Positions 1 to 11,839 of a DNA stretch of 64,000 nt are shown piece after piece. Position 1 is the first letter of the stretch, and the number at the start of each line of letters is the position of its first letter. A model generated the notes under the pieces. The model was not told where the DNA came from and ran no database searches. It was given only the letters and a program-made list of their open reading frames with translations. Position numbers and translations under genes: made by a program. Source of the stretch: Patiria miniata (Eukaryota; Echinodermata; Asteroidea; Valvatida; Asterinidae); contig NW_024037063.1 of the NCBI RefSeq assembly GCF_015706575.1, forward strand, positions 15,996,927-16,060,926. Reading direction: 5' to 3'.

Positions 1-60
1 ATGTTTTGTGAAATGGATTGCAGGACATGTCGCAGCTGCGACGCATCGTAGGGATACGAT
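1..60 (-). repeat. Fragment of a GCGACGCATCGTA palindromic repeat
   Basis: The first 60 bases are nearly the reverse complement of 28308-28368. Both contain the dyad around gcagctgc flanked by acatgtcc/atgcgtcc and the phrase 'atccatttcacaaaac'. It is one cut-off copy of a short terminal-inverted-repeat element. Confidence 0.6.
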
Positions 61-576
61 ATCATTACTCTCATCAAAAAAAGTATTCTTAAGGCTAAAC
101 AGCAGTGACATTTGCGCAGAGAAAGAAATGTTAAACTTATGGGGTCTGGCGTCTGGGTATGAATTACCCACGTAACGTTTTGACAGACACTGTTACGTGG
201 GTAAGCATGATATTGCAGGTTGTATTTAATGTTTTATGCAAGCTTGCAGCAATTACATGGTATTGTTTTGTTTTTTTACATAATGGGATATCTGCTTTTC
301 AAATGTATCAACTTCTTTGAATTAGAACTTCAAACTAGATAAATAATTTTCAAGCCTAATAAATATCACATTTTTTCAGTGCGAGTTTGGGGTATATTCT
401 GGGTATGACTCAATATAAAAACAAGACACATCTACCAACATACAATGTATGTTGTTCTATTTCTGATATATCTGTAATAACACACACTTAATAAATCCTC
501 ACTGATGACAAGTGAAGAAAGACTTTATTGACTTTTTGTCCGTCAATGTACACTTTACTGTGGAATAAGCCCCTAC
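61..576. other. Non-coding, no element recognised
   Basis: AT-rich sequence with no convincing ORF or repeat end. It is probably intron or sequence left of the first visible CEP104 exon. Confidence 0.5.
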
Positions 577-869
577 ATTATTTCAAGCAACTGGAATGAC
601 CACAAAGATATCTTACACGTAATAAATAATAATGTACATAACTACATGCATATTTACATATATACATGACCATGTATACATGTACCGGTATGTATACATG
701 TACCTTTTCAAATATGCATGTAGTTATGTACATTATTATTTATTACGTGTAAGATATCTTGTATATATGTATGTATACATGTACCTTTTCAAATATGCAT
801 GTAGTTATGTACATTATTATTTATTACGTGTAAAATATCTTTGTGGTCATCCCAGTTGCTTGAAATAAT
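577..869. repeat. Fold-back element with an extra partial arm
   Basis: The left arm (577-653) and right arm (791-869) are inverted copies of about 77 bp, with outer ends ATTATTTCAAGCAACTGG and the matching reverse. A third, partial copy in right-arm orientation lies at about 709-760, so the centre holds two right-type arms in tandem. The ORF through this region is a by-product of the repeat. Confidence 0.8.
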
Positions 870-1285
870 GGAAATGAAAGATAAAACTCCCCTGAATTGC
901 TTATTTGTAAGCTTTACATACTGTACAAATGCTAATAAATTTTATGTTGGATTATATGTCGTAACATAGTACATTATGGTCAAAAAATAAATTGATGAAA
1001 TCTGTGATTTTGTATCCATGTATACAATGTTGTGAACATAAAGTCGTATAATCCATAAATTCTTTCAGTATGAAGTTGGGGATATATTCTTAGCCATAAA
1101 TGTATAAATTAATATTCTCTATACTTGGTAGGCCCCTTTCAATTTTTTTTAAAAGTTTTTGTATTGAAGTTCTTAGTAATCACACTTGGTACTGGTAGTA
1201 CCTCAAACCGACACAATCTTGAATATAAAAAATAAAAGCTTTGATTTTGAGGCTGTGGATATTTAGAATGAAAAAAGATTGAAAC
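870..1285. other. Non-coding AT-rich intron
   Basis: No ORF of note and no recognised element. Confidence 0.5.
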
Positions 1286-2830
1286 TAGAGCTATGTCTGT
1301 TCAATGAACAGAACATAGGGCTTTTCCGTATTTTTTTTTGGGGGGGGGGTGTTTTGTCCATATGCAATTAGATACCGTAGTCAGAGGACTAAATTCTTCA
1401 CATACATGTATAGGACTTCAAAATTTACACCTTTTAACATGACGTTACATGTCCCGCAATGACGTCATCGTAACAACACCATAAATCCCATGAAAGAAAG
1501 TGTAACATTTTGTTAGCGGAATAAAATCTTAAAAATTAAAAAATCATAAAAATATCAACCGATAATGTCATGACGACGTCATTTCAAATTTTTCATACTT
1601 GTGACATTATCTACCTATCCACAAAGTTTCATGAGGATGGGAATTTCTGTTATATGTGTTTTGGAAATTCGCGTTTTTGATAACGTCATCGTGACATCAC
1701 AAATTTTAAAAAATGTGTATATATACCTAACAAACAAAATACAAAAGGAATTTTGAATTTTTCATGTTGCGTTCGTGAGATACGGCTTAAAGGTCCAAAA
1801 ATTCAAAAATTCATATCAAATCGCACGATTACGTCATCATGACGTCACCTCATTTTTATCTATAACACATCGCAGTCTACTGACACACCGAGTTTTAACC
1901 CAATCGGACTTAATGTTCTGTAGATATATAGGACTTCAAAATATGCACGTTTGTGATGACGCCACGTGTCCCATGATGACGTCATCTAACAATACCTGTC
2001 AGTCCACATATTTTTTATTGTAGTCTTGATGTGCACCAAGTTTGACGTTAATCCAATGAAACAAAGTGTAAAATTTTGTAAATGCAATAAAATTTTAACT
2101 ATTTAAAAAATCATAAAAAATCAACCGATGACGTCATGGTGACGTCATTTCAGATTTTGCATACTTGTGACACCATCTACCTATCCACCAACTTACACCA
2201 AGTTTCATGACGATTGGGCCTTCCCTTATAAGTGTTTTCAAAAATGGCATTTTTGATGACGTCATCTTGACGTTGCACTTCTTTCTAAATTTTTGGCAAA
2301 CACGTATTACCTCACAAACATAATACAACAAGAATTTTCAATTTTGCATGTTGCGTTCGTGAGATATGGCTTAAAGCTCCAAAAATTCAAAAAATTATAT
2401 TAAGTCGCATGATGACGTCATCGTGACGTCACCTCAATTTTTACCTATAACACATCCCGGTTTACCAACATACCGAGTTTCAACTCAATCGGACTTACTG
2501 TTCTGTATAGGCCTTCCAAATATGCACGTTTGTGATGACGTCACGTGACCCATGATGATGTAATCATGACGTCACTCTTCGAGACACAACTTCACTATAG
2601 GGTCTTTACCTGAGATAAGTTTCATTGGAAAAGGACTTTGTTTTAGGTCAAAAGTGGCGGGTACCAAAAACGTGTACAAAGTCAATGGGATTTGGGGTGG
2701 ACCCAAAAAGATCAAAAAGAAGAAGAAAACTAGAGCTGTATGTCTGTTTGCAAACAGAACACAGGGCTTTTTCGCATTTTACAAATATTTGTTTCGTTTG
2801 TCCTTTTGCAGTCACTTTTCAGAGTGCTTC
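1286..2830. repeat. TGACGTCA-rich hairpin-ended elements (two units)
   Basis: The stretch begins with CTAG followed by a hairpin (ctgttca/tgaacag, about 1292-1317) and a phrase gggcttttccg. The body has units of about 590 bp that repeat 'gttctgtagatataggac', 'tatgcacg' and many copies of TGACGTCA and TGATGACGTCATC. A second CTAG plus hairpin (ctgtttgcaaacag, 2744-2757) follows. Copies in both orientations occur throughout the window. There is no coding capacity; the sequence is non-autonomous, and Helitron-like ends are possible. Confidence 0.65.
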
Positions 2831-2872
2831 ATGCAGTAAAAGGTTGTTCAAAACGCTTAGAATAATTCCTAA

Positions 2873-3239
2873 GGCCAAAAAAAAAAGTCTCCGGTTTCTG
2901 GTATGGAGCTTGTCCAAAAAGTGGTGCGGCGACGCGGCTTTTTTTTTTTTTTTACCTGTTTTTTTTGCTTCAAATGTCAGCTGATGACTGCAAATGGTGC
3001 CCGACTAAACTTAGTGCAAATATTATGTGAGACCAGAGAGGCCACATAAAGCTTATTCTCGATCATAACCCCATCTAAAATACGTTAAAATTGTGCAGCA
3101 GCAGGATTCCAGTCAAACCAGTGAGTTTGGCCGTTTTGAGACATCGTCTTTCATTGAAAAAAAACTTTTTCATTTTGCCGACGCGCATGGCTACGGCGAC
3201 GCGTGCGCATACCAGAAACCGGAGACTTTTTGGGGGGCC
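2873..3239 (+). mobile_element. Harbinger-type MITE, copy 1 (367 bp)
   Basis: Terminal inverted repeats start GGCCAAAAAAAAAAGTCTCC and continue GGTTTCTGGTATG. The right end is the inverse (cataccagaaaccggagac ... ggcc). Flanks are TAA on the left and TTA on the right, fitting the TWA target preference of PIF/Harbinger. The interior shares 'ttgtgcagcagcaggattcc' with the other copies. It is non-coding and shows only minor divergence. Confidence 0.8.
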
Positions 3240-4290
3240 TTAAGTATAATTTTATCAAATGATGTCACTTGCCCTGCAATGACGTCATCCTTAAGACCCT
3301 TCTCAATGCACATTTTGTCATTGTGATTTTGGTTTGAACCAAGTTTAATGTCAATCCGATGAAAGAAAGTGTGCAATTTGTGGAAAAATTATAAATATCT
3401 AAAAATTATCAAAACCAAAAGGTGACGTCATCTGACGTCACTTTAAACTTTGTATACTAGTACCATTATTTACCTACCCACTAAGTTTCATGACAGTCAG
3501 ACCTTTCCTTATATGTATTTTGAAAAATCGCATTTGTGTGACGTCATAATGATGTCAGATATTTGTTTCAAAATTTTGTGCAAATACCTTTTACCTAACA
3601 GACCAAATTCACAAAGAATTTTGAATTTTGCATGTTACGTTCATGAGATATGGCTAAAAGGTCAAAAACTTCTAATATTCATATAACATCTCCGGATGAT
3701 GTCATCATGGCGTCACCTAATTTTTTTTTTACCTATAACACATCCCGGTCTAGCCACATACCAAGTTTCATCCAGTCAGACTTACAGTTCTGTAGATATA
3801 GGACTTCATAATACATGTATGCACGTAAATTTTCAAAAACCAATAAAAACAATTAGGTGATGACGTCATCATGACGTCATAGTCTTGGCATAATTTTTGT
3901 ATGAGGGTCTTCCTTGGCTGTAACATTGATGACGATTCCAGATCGCCAAGTTATAGAAATGGTGGCTTGAAAACGTGTACAAAGTTAATGGGCTAAAAAA
4001 AATCCCAATGCAGAAAAATTGCACCTTTAAATTTGTAATTTGCCTTTGAACTGAAACATTTTTATGAAATATTACTTGATATTCTGACCCTTAGGAATAT
4101 GTTCAATCGAATGACTACGCGAAAAAATACGATTTCTCTTTCATTCTCATAGTAATTCTCGGCTGAGGTTCAGAACTACTCAGTAAGATATCAGTGTTGT
4201 ATAGGAAAAGACTTGTGGAAAATCCCACTGCAGAAAAACTGCACCTTTAAATACGTAACATAGGGCTTTTCGGCATTATGATTTTTTATT
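3240..4290. repeat. TGACGTCA-rich repeat, diverged
   Basis: This has the same family as 1286-2830: 'gttctgtagatataggac', 'acctataacacatcccggtc' and several TGACGTCA palindromes, ending near the phrase 'catagggcttttcggcatt'. No hairpin could be drawn at this end with confidence. Confidence 0.55.
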
Positions 4291-4623
4291 ATACGTCCCT
4301 GACTATGCGCATGCATGAACATAAAATCTGTCAAAGTTAGCCGAAAATCGGCTAAAACGGTCACTGTGATGTGGACAGGATTTGACCTGGGCAACACGTG
4401 CTCTGCAGGCTGACTGACATACGATGTACATGTATGTGCGTAACGTACGTGTATGTACATATAGACGTTCTGTGCATGTTTTAGAGCAGAGGTATTGTCA
4501 ACCTGAAGTTTTAAGCGTGCGCAGAGCATGTTCGAGTTCGCTTATTGCCTCCAAGCTTTGAAATGTTTTAGACCTACCCTTAAATCGACAATTAAAGTAA
4601 AAACTAACATAAAAACTGCCATG

Positions 4624-5077
4624 GTTGATTTTTTAGGAATTTTCAAATGGAAAAGGGTCTTTTTATTATAACTTCCGGTCTGATGACGTCATTCGCCTAA
4701 AACTTCGCACACGTCTTAAGTGGGTCAAGGTCATCATATACACCAATATTTAGGCGATTCCGACAAACTTCGCCACAGACATCTGTTCAAAATACATTTT
4801 TGCAAATTTTCAACCTGTCGCTAGAGGGCGCTCGAAGATTGCATGACGTCATCGGTAGATGATTTGAAGAATACTTTTAGCCAAGAGACTAACACCGTTG
4901 AAAGCAAGTTCATATCTATTACCACTTTCAAATAATAAGCCACTTCTGGTTTTGGCCTTTTTCGACCGGAAGCAAGGGTCACGTGATTTCACGCACACTG
5001 AATGAAATAAAGACCTCAACCTACTCTACCACTTGCCGGCAACAGAATGCTGAGGACGCGTACGGTTGATTTCTTAC
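4624..5077 (+). repeat. Dispersed repeat, inverted partner at 51881-52333
   Basis: About 453 bp reads almost base for base as the reverse complement of 51881-52333, including 'cgctagagggcgctcgaag', 'acttccggtctgatgacg' and 'ttgccggcaacagaatgc'. It is non-coding and may be the distal part of a larger element of the TGACGTCA group. Confidence 0.8.
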
Positions 5078-5079
5078 AG

Positions 5080-5715
5080 TTCTCTAGATATACATGTAGG
5101 ACTTTATAATATGCACATTTAGGATGACGTCACGTAACCCATGATGACATCATCATGACATCACTTCAATTTTTCATCTATAGCACATTCCGGTCTACCT
5201 ACATACCAAGTTTCAACCCAATCGGACTTACAGTTCTCTAGATATAGGACTTTACAATATGCACATTAAGGATGACGTCACGTGACCCCTGATGACGTCA
5301 TGATGATGTCGCCTTAATTTTCACCTTTAACACATCCCGGTCTACCTACATACCAAGTTTCAACCCAATCTGACTTATGGTTCTCTAGATATAGGACTTT
5401 ACAATATGCACATTTAGGATGACGTCATGTGACCAATGATGACATCATGATGATGTTACCTTAATTTTCACCTATAACACATCCCGGTCTACCTACATAC
5501 CAAATTTCAACCCAATCGGACTTACAGTTCTCTAGATATTGGACTTTATAATATGCACATTTAGGATGACGTCACGTAACCCATGTTGACGTCATCATGA
5601 CGTCACTGCAATTTTCATCTATAACACATCCCGGTCTACTTACATACCAAGTTTCAACCCAACCGGACTTACAGTTCTGTAGATATAGCACTTTACACTA
5701 TGCACATGGAGATAC
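5080..5715. repeat. Tandem array of about 150-bp TGACGTCA units
   Basis: Unit starts 'ttctctagatat' or 'ttctgtagatat' fall at about 5080, 5234, 5381, 5528 and 5674, a period of 146-154 bp. Each unit has 'tatgcacatttaggatgacgtcac', a second TGACGTCA-like palindrome and 'acacatcccggtctacctac'. Four full units and a partial fifth are present. Confidence 0.85.
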
Positions 5716-6120
5716 AACGTTGTTGAACTGACACGGCAATCTTTTCTCATCCATAGAAAAATAACATACCGTACCCCAGCAATATTGAATTGCCAAAGTA
5801 CACGTGATCACAGATCTTATTTCCCTGAAAAGGCACTATGCTGTTGCTTACAGTACTGAACATTATCGTCTACAAATATGGCGTAGGAGTTCAAAAGTGC
5901 AGTGACATGATTTAGTATCTTTCTACACTGGTAGGACAGTACAGACATTTTGTTCAGAATGATAATGATTGTTATCTTGCTTTGCTGCCAATTATTAAAA
6001 ATATACATCAAGTATTTAAAAATATACATTTTCAATTCGTGTACCCTTCAAAATATATTTTAATTGTACAACATTCATGTCTCATGTTGTATTTGCTTAT
6101 TTCTCTGTGATTGCCAACAG
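5716..6120. other. CEP104 intron, nothing recognised
   Basis: No element or convincing ORF apart from the acceptor region of exon a at the right end. Confidence 0.5.
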
Positions 6121-6259
6121 ATATGTAGGTATGTCTGATAACTCCAAGACTGGTTACAAAGCCAGAGAGTTGAAGTCTGTCCATGTAGATGCTGTTGGCC
6201 AATACCTGCGACTTGTTATTCACAAAAATCATGTCAACAAGTACAATGTGTACAATCAG
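6121..6259 (+). CDS. CEP104: CEP104 exon a: jelly-roll domain
   Basis: The exon follows an acceptor (...ttgccaacag) and ends at donor gtaggt. Its first base completes a codon begun in an exon to the left of the window; 46 full codons follow, reading YVGMSDNSKTGYKARELKSV to HVNKYNVYNQ. In vertebrate CEP104 the same stretch closes the N-terminal jelly-roll (galactose-binding-like) domain. The in-frame ATG at 6077 lies in intron sequence and is not a start. Identity to the family is very high, so this exon alone identifies the gene. Confidence 0.95.
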
Positions 6260-6564
6260 GTAGGTATAGCTGATTCTAGCATTCAGTTTTCTTGTATTTT
6301 TGCTGGTCCAAGAGTGGCCAACATAGTTCTTTTTGTACCTGATTGACTGACTCACTCACTGACTGATAATTTTGGAAGGTTTTCACCATGAAATAAGCAA
6401 TAAGCAGGAGACTGTCCATCGTCAGTAGGCATATCATACTGTCTGAAGCATTGGGTTTCCCTGGTTCTTTTCAGAACCTAACAAACTTGTCATACAGTGC
6501 AACCACAAACTTAGTCACTGTCATTTGTGAACTAGACTTGCTCAAGTCTCAACTTGACTATATA

Positions 6565-8253
6565 CAGTCGTTATAACGAAAACGGTTAGGATGAAATTCC
6601 GGTTATAACAAACACATATATTCGTTCCCGGCAAAATTGTGCACATTTCTTTTTGGGAGATATTCGCTTAAGACGAAATCGGACAGTGCAAAATTTCTGT
6701 TACAACGAAAGGTTTTGGCGACCCCGTTGTATTCAAAAGCATTGTTAGTGACCCATTTATTACGAAAAAAAATTAAATCTGAAAGCAGCATAATTACAGT
6801 CATCAATGGTTTAAGTCAGTTTTTTAATCTTGCCGACACTGTGGTACCGTACGTTCACTAATCGCGCACTGTGGTTACCAACAAAGGCCTGTGAAAATGT
6901 GCTGATGATACCATGATACAATGACACCCAGACGGCAACAGAAGAAACCACAAGCCCGAAACAGTCACCGTCACTAAGTACGTGACATCTGATCTGCACC
7001 CAAGCTGACATGGACGACGAGATCTACGTGGACATGCTGCTAGGACAAGTTTGTCCGACGCAGGTTTCAGTGAATTATAAAGCCAACCCAACAAATCCAA
7101 ATGGCTTTTTTAGTTAAAAAAATAGATTGGCATATTGACAATTAAATATAAAGAATGAAAACACACCAGATCAACAATTTTCCACCAACCCTTTATTACC
7201 CCTAAACGATTTCCTCGCCATTAAAAAAAAAGTCTATTTGAAAAGTTACGTTCATGTTCGTAACCTGATTGAACCAAATCCAAACTTAGAAACATGAACT
7301 CCCAAACTTATACCCTAACTATCATTTTAGCCCATACCACAAAAATAATTCTTGCAAGATCTTGTGAATTCAATATCCTAGCATTGCCTTTGCAACATGC
7401 ACCGAAAGGAAGATATCAGCCCTTCCTGTTCTCTAACATTTTGAAAAGGCAACCGCTGGGAAGAAACCGATCGTCTCGTCACTGCATTATGTAGACCATA
7501 CGCACAGGATTGTTGGTAAAATATGGTGCAAGCCAATTAGCTCACGTTGCTTCTGTGACAAAAATTTCGTCAGACATTAAGATCCAATCATGATGAACCA
7601 TTATGACATCATTGCTCAGGAAACTGTCTCATGAGGGCGCTTTCTCATCAGCTGGCTCTGAACTGGTACAAGCAAGCAAACAAGTTTGGACTTGGGATCA
7701 GCACGTGAAAATTACATGTACAAATGAACCAAGGTCTGAAGGTCTCTAGGATGTAATTTTTGCTGGAAAGACTACAAACATTGAAAGACGAAAGGTACAT
7801 TGTATAAAAATAAATTAGGAATGTCTATCTCCACGACACAATTTGTGCAGAAGAGTTTACTTACGTTGTACAATTATGCTCAGGTTGATTCGGTCGTCTC
7901 ACTTCCGCCGGCAGTCGATACGTTGACTCCATCTTCAACCCTCGAGGTTTTCATAACTTTATTTCATTTTCGTATATTTTGTTTATTTACATATCACAAT
8001 AAGAATATATGTACCATACATTTTACATATTTTCGCAAACCCTTTTTAAATAATTATTTTGTTTGATAGTTCTACACACCCGACACGATGTTCTATTTCG
8101 CTTTGATTACGCACGTGAACATCGTGCACGCTCATAGGGCTTACACAAAAGGGAACAATGGGTTGGAAACCATTGCATCGGATAATACAAAATTCGGATA
8201 TAACAAACATTTTCACTGGGTCCCGTGGATTTCGTACCAAGGGGAGTCGACTG
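6565..8253. mobile_element. pogo/Tigger-like DNA transposon, non-autonomous (1.69 kb)
   Basis: The left end is TA|CAGTCGTTATAACGAAAACG and the right end GGGGAGTCGACTG|TA, so both ends start CAGTCG when read inwards and both flanks are TA. Subterminal phrases such as 'gttataac' and 'ggatataacaaac' recur at both ends. TA target duplication with CAGT-type ends is typical of the pogo branch of Tc1/mariner. No transposase frame is recognisable, so it is internally eroded or non-autonomous. Confidence 0.6.
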
Positions 8254-8255
8254 TA

Positions 8256-9511
8256 GTTTGAAATAGAATGGCGTTAATGAATGCCAAAAATAATGCCAGT
8301 GAATGGACTAAGTCCTGCCCATGCCAAATGCATAAAAAGGCTTCCAGTGAATAGCCATTCTGAATCGATTGGGGACAAAAATGATGTGCTCTGGGACCAG
8401 GTTCCAGGCTTACTGTGTCGTGTTTGACAAGCTTATTGTTGGTTTAGCCTTCTATTGATAAAGGCATTCAAATGTTTGCATTGTCTACCTGTGTTGAAGT
8501 CGAGTCACTTGAGTCAAGTCCAAGTCTGAGTCTCGAGTCACTGAGGGGGATGCACTGTTTTAGCAATATTTCTTGTTATGAGCTTTCATGACTTTTTAGC
8601 TTCTAGTCTGGCGCACATTTTGATACCAAATTTATGAAAATTGACCTTAGCGTCACCGCGTGACATTATTTGAGGCTGCGCACATTTCTCCCTATACATA
8701 CTACATGGATAGCACAGCTTGCTGTGGTAACAGTGTGCAAACTGGCAAATTCAATAATTGAAAAACAGTTTGTCTTATGAAAATCAAATTCTGTGACTAT
8801 GTTCAGATTTAACATTGCTCTACTTGTCGCGAGAAATATATCCATTGTTCCATAGCGCCTCGATCTAGTTTCTAGGATTTGTATACTATTTATTACTCTC
8901 TCTCTCACTTTATTATTATCGCGTTCGATTACATATCCGCGCTTACTCGTGCAACTGCCACTGCGTTCGATTTAACTCTCACATGACTTCTCGCGCTTAC
9001 TCGAGCCTGGTCCAAGTAACCGACCCACTGAGCCAGTTATTTAGGTAAGTATCCCACAATACAATGCGAAAACATGGTGGCTAAGTCTAACGCTGTGGCA
9101 GCGGGGAATTCAAAAGTGTCTCAGCTTCACTTCACACTAGTACTTCTAGACGACAGGAGGAAAGTTAAAGTAATTTTTACATACTCGGCATTTCTTGTTC
9201 ACTTTGGAAGAGCATGTACAGTGGCCACCATGGCTCGCTTTTGACGGCTGAAATCCATTGCAAATGTACAGCTTGCACATGTGCATACCCAAAACAAAAG
9301 TGCATTGTACGGGTAAGCATGAGGGAAGTAATTGAACGCTGTATGTGTGCCAAATTTAATTCCATTTAGTCGCTTCATGCCCGAGTTCTGATGGGGGAGG
9401 CGGAATCCCCCCCCCCCCCCCCCCTCCTCGCGATGGTCCCTAAAAAACCAGCCCCTTGAGTGTTAAGTAAATTAAATCTTTATCGCTCACCTTGAAATGT
9501 GATGTATGCAG
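8256..9511. other. CEP104 intron; poly-C tract only
   Basis: There is a C-run near 9409-9425 and otherwise no recognised feature. Short ORFs lack any family resemblance. Confidence 0.5.
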
Positions 9512-9702
9512 GTGAGCCTGATTGCCATCAATGTTATTGGTGATGAGATCACATCAGAAGAAGATATGAAGCTATTTGAAGAAGACAACAATCATAAAGT
9601 GAACCGGGTCATCAAGGAGTTCATGCCAGAAGGATATTTTGCAGAAGAATCAAATCATGCCAACAATGAGACTGATACAGCTGTACTTGGCGGTGTCAAC
9701 AG
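9512..9702 (+). CDS. CEP104: CEP104 exon b: end of jelly roll and acidic linker
   Basis: The acceptor is gtatgcag and the donor gttggt. The exon opens in phase 0 with VSLIAINVIGDE, which continues the NQ ending of the previous exon as in vertebrates (NQVALVAINIIGD). It then runs into an acidic, poorly conserved stretch (EEDMKLFEEDNN...) that is longer than the human counterpart as I recall it. It ends with two bases of an Arg codon. The ATG at 9506 is within the intron and is not a translation start. Confidence 0.93.
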
Positions 9703-10503
9703 GTTGGTCATTGCAATCACTAACAAATACTTATTTTCAGCTGTCTGTTATTGTGGAATCCCTTCCTATTGGTTGAGAGACCATCACGTGGATAGTTTTC
9801 AAACCACCATCAAGGTTCTAAAATCAATAGCACTTACGGAGAGTTTTGCATTTTCAAAGTCCCATTGCACAAATTTACATGAGGATACATGTACTTTCTT
9901 GGGAAGTTGTACACAGATTAAATGGCACAGCCAGGTACAGTGGAGACATGTATTTGGAACCCACTGTGTTTCTTACTGATCAAACACTGTCTCTCAACCT
10001 GTGTGTCTAGATTATTGAATAGGTGCGCTTTTGGCAGCCTTCAAATCTAACTTTATTTTAATATCTTGTAACATTGGTACGAATAGAAGCCATTAACTAC
10101 AGTACATGTACCAATGCATCCTGGATTTGCTTTAGTAATTTAATAATGTGAAATATAAGAGGAAAATGTGCTGTCATGGATATTCATGACAATAATGGTT
10201 GTACTTGTGTATTCCATGACTGTAAATAACGTGAACCTGTACAAACCTTCCAAAACTAGTTGCATAATTCTGCTTCCTTTAATTGGTTTCACTAATTTGA
10301 ATTTGACTTTTTACTCTATGATTAAAGAATCACTATCATTGAAAACGCTGAGACAAAAAAGTTTTGGGGTTTATTAATTATCATAAGTACATTTCAAGTC
10401 TGTTTTATGTTCTGTTTGCCTACAGGCCTAATTACACAACATACAGAAAACAGACTGGATTTTTAAAAAAAAATTTATAATGACCTTTTGATTTATGTTG
10501 CAG
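9703..10503. other. CEP104 intron with a small MITE fragment
   Basis: 'cttcctattggttgagagac' at about 9762 matches the conserved inner block of the CATAAATACC MITE family (see 44053-44642). The rest is unremarkable. Confidence 0.5.
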
Positions 10504-10613
10504 GAAGGAATACATTTCTCCGATGGATGATTTAGCTTTCGATATGTACCAGGATCCAGAGGTTGCACAAGTCATTAGAAAACTGGATGTCAGAAAAAAT
10601 GAGGCAGTACTGC
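10504..10613 (+). CDS. CEP104: CEP104 exon c: DDLAFDMYQDPEVAQ block
   Basis: The acceptor is ttgcag and the donor gtaaga. One base completes the Arg codon of exon b, followed by KEYISPMDDLAFDMYQDPEV and the helix AQVIRKLDVRKNEAVL. This block is almost identical to vertebrate CEP104 and begins the coiled-coil region. The exon ends with one base of a Gln codon that exon d completes. Confidence 0.95.
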
Positions 10614-10692
10614 GTAAGAGTCATTGGCATGTTTTGCTCTGTCACTGTTAACAATTTTTGGGTATTAAGTGAACATACAACCTGGAAAAGTG

Positions 10693-11118
10693 AACCCCAC
10701 CGCACACCTTTCTGATATACCGGTTCACCGGATCGGTACATTTTTTTCTCACCGTTGCGGAGACCGCAACGCTACTCACACACATGCCAGATTCCGTTCT
10801 ATAATCGGTCACATGATGACCAGTCACATGATGACAAGATGGGAGCAGTCAATTTTGAAAACCTTTGTGAATCTGATTGGTTAACATGTATATCGCGTGT
10901 AGTAAAATAGGAGTGCAGACCTTTCCCGCAGACCTTTCAATTGACATCAGATCCGGTGAAATCACATGCGAAAAAAATCAAACATGTTTGATTTCATCCT
11001 GTTGCTCGGTGTACGGTGAGATTGGTCCCAATTTTCAACATTCACCTCTCTGATCTGTACGTCGGATGGCCCGATGACCCAGTGAACCAGTAAAATTGGA
11101 AAGGTGTGCGGTGGGTTC
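10693..11118. mobile_element. MITE with CCCACCGCACACCTTTC ends
   Basis: The left end GAACCCCACCGCACACCTTT and the right end, its inverse (aaaggtgtgcggtgggttc), enclose about 425 bp. A subterminal ccggttcacc/ggttcactgg pairing is also present. No coding sequence; flanking duplication not resolved. Confidence 0.7.
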
Positions 11119-11563
11119 TAAGGTTTGTTATACCTCATCATGATCAGCATCATCCATCTTGCACCAACTTTTCCAGCAAACTGTTTTAAAAGACCATTTT
11201 CTATGAAATGAAATCTATTTACAAGTATTCCCAACATTAAAAAAAGTTTTATTTTATCAAGAATCTGGAATTCCTGTAGACGCATTTAATTATTAAACAA
11301 AGCATAACAAGCACCTTAATACCTGATCTTATCACAGGATATTACATAAACATTTTCCAATGATTGGCAACTATCTATTGAGTCAACCAAAACAGTGCAT
11401 ACAATTTATTGTGTGGATCTTAATATGCATCTGTCACTAAATGTTTACCAAATTAAACTGACTTTCTGAATGGTCCCTTATCATAAAAAGAATTTGTGCA
11501 AGTTTATGCACATAAAAATTATGAAAATAGATATGTATTTCAAAACCTTTTTTTTTCCCACAG

Positions 11564-11619
11564 AGGAGCAATACGATTTGGCAAAGAAGTTAAAACAAGC
11601 TATTGCTGATTTACAAAAG
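11564..11619 (+). CDS. CEP104: CEP104 exon d: coiled coil / UVR-like repeat
   Basis: This is a 56-base exon between a strong acceptor (long T-run, then cccacag) and donor gtatgt. It completes a Gln codon and encodes EQYDLAKKLKQAIADLQK, matching vertebrate ERYDYAKKLKQAIADLQK. The YDLAKKL core resembles the UVR-type helical repeat; a second such repeat follows in exon e. Confidence 0.95.
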
Positions 11620-11839
11620 GTATGTATATTGACACATTTGAGTCACTGTACATGTCATGTATAAGTTGTACATGTAAAGTCTAACTTTTATTTCAGCTAT
11701 GTCTGGAGATACAGTAATAGAGTCTTAATTAAACTCCCAAAAGCAGTGCAAAATTATTAGCCTGCATCAATGACTGAAATGATAAAGATCAGATGTGGTA
11801 ATCACATTACAGTTTACATGTACTTTACTTAGTTTATTC

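Noticed and set aside
1430-5700. TGACGTCA sites as specific CREB-regulated enhancers of CEP104
   Set aside because: The sites lie in dispersed repeats throughout the window in both orientations; nothing ties any one to gene control.
9506-9979. Independent small gene starting at ATG 9506
   Set aside because: The first two codons are intronic; a splice acceptor at 9511 and homology to CEP104 show it is an internal exon.
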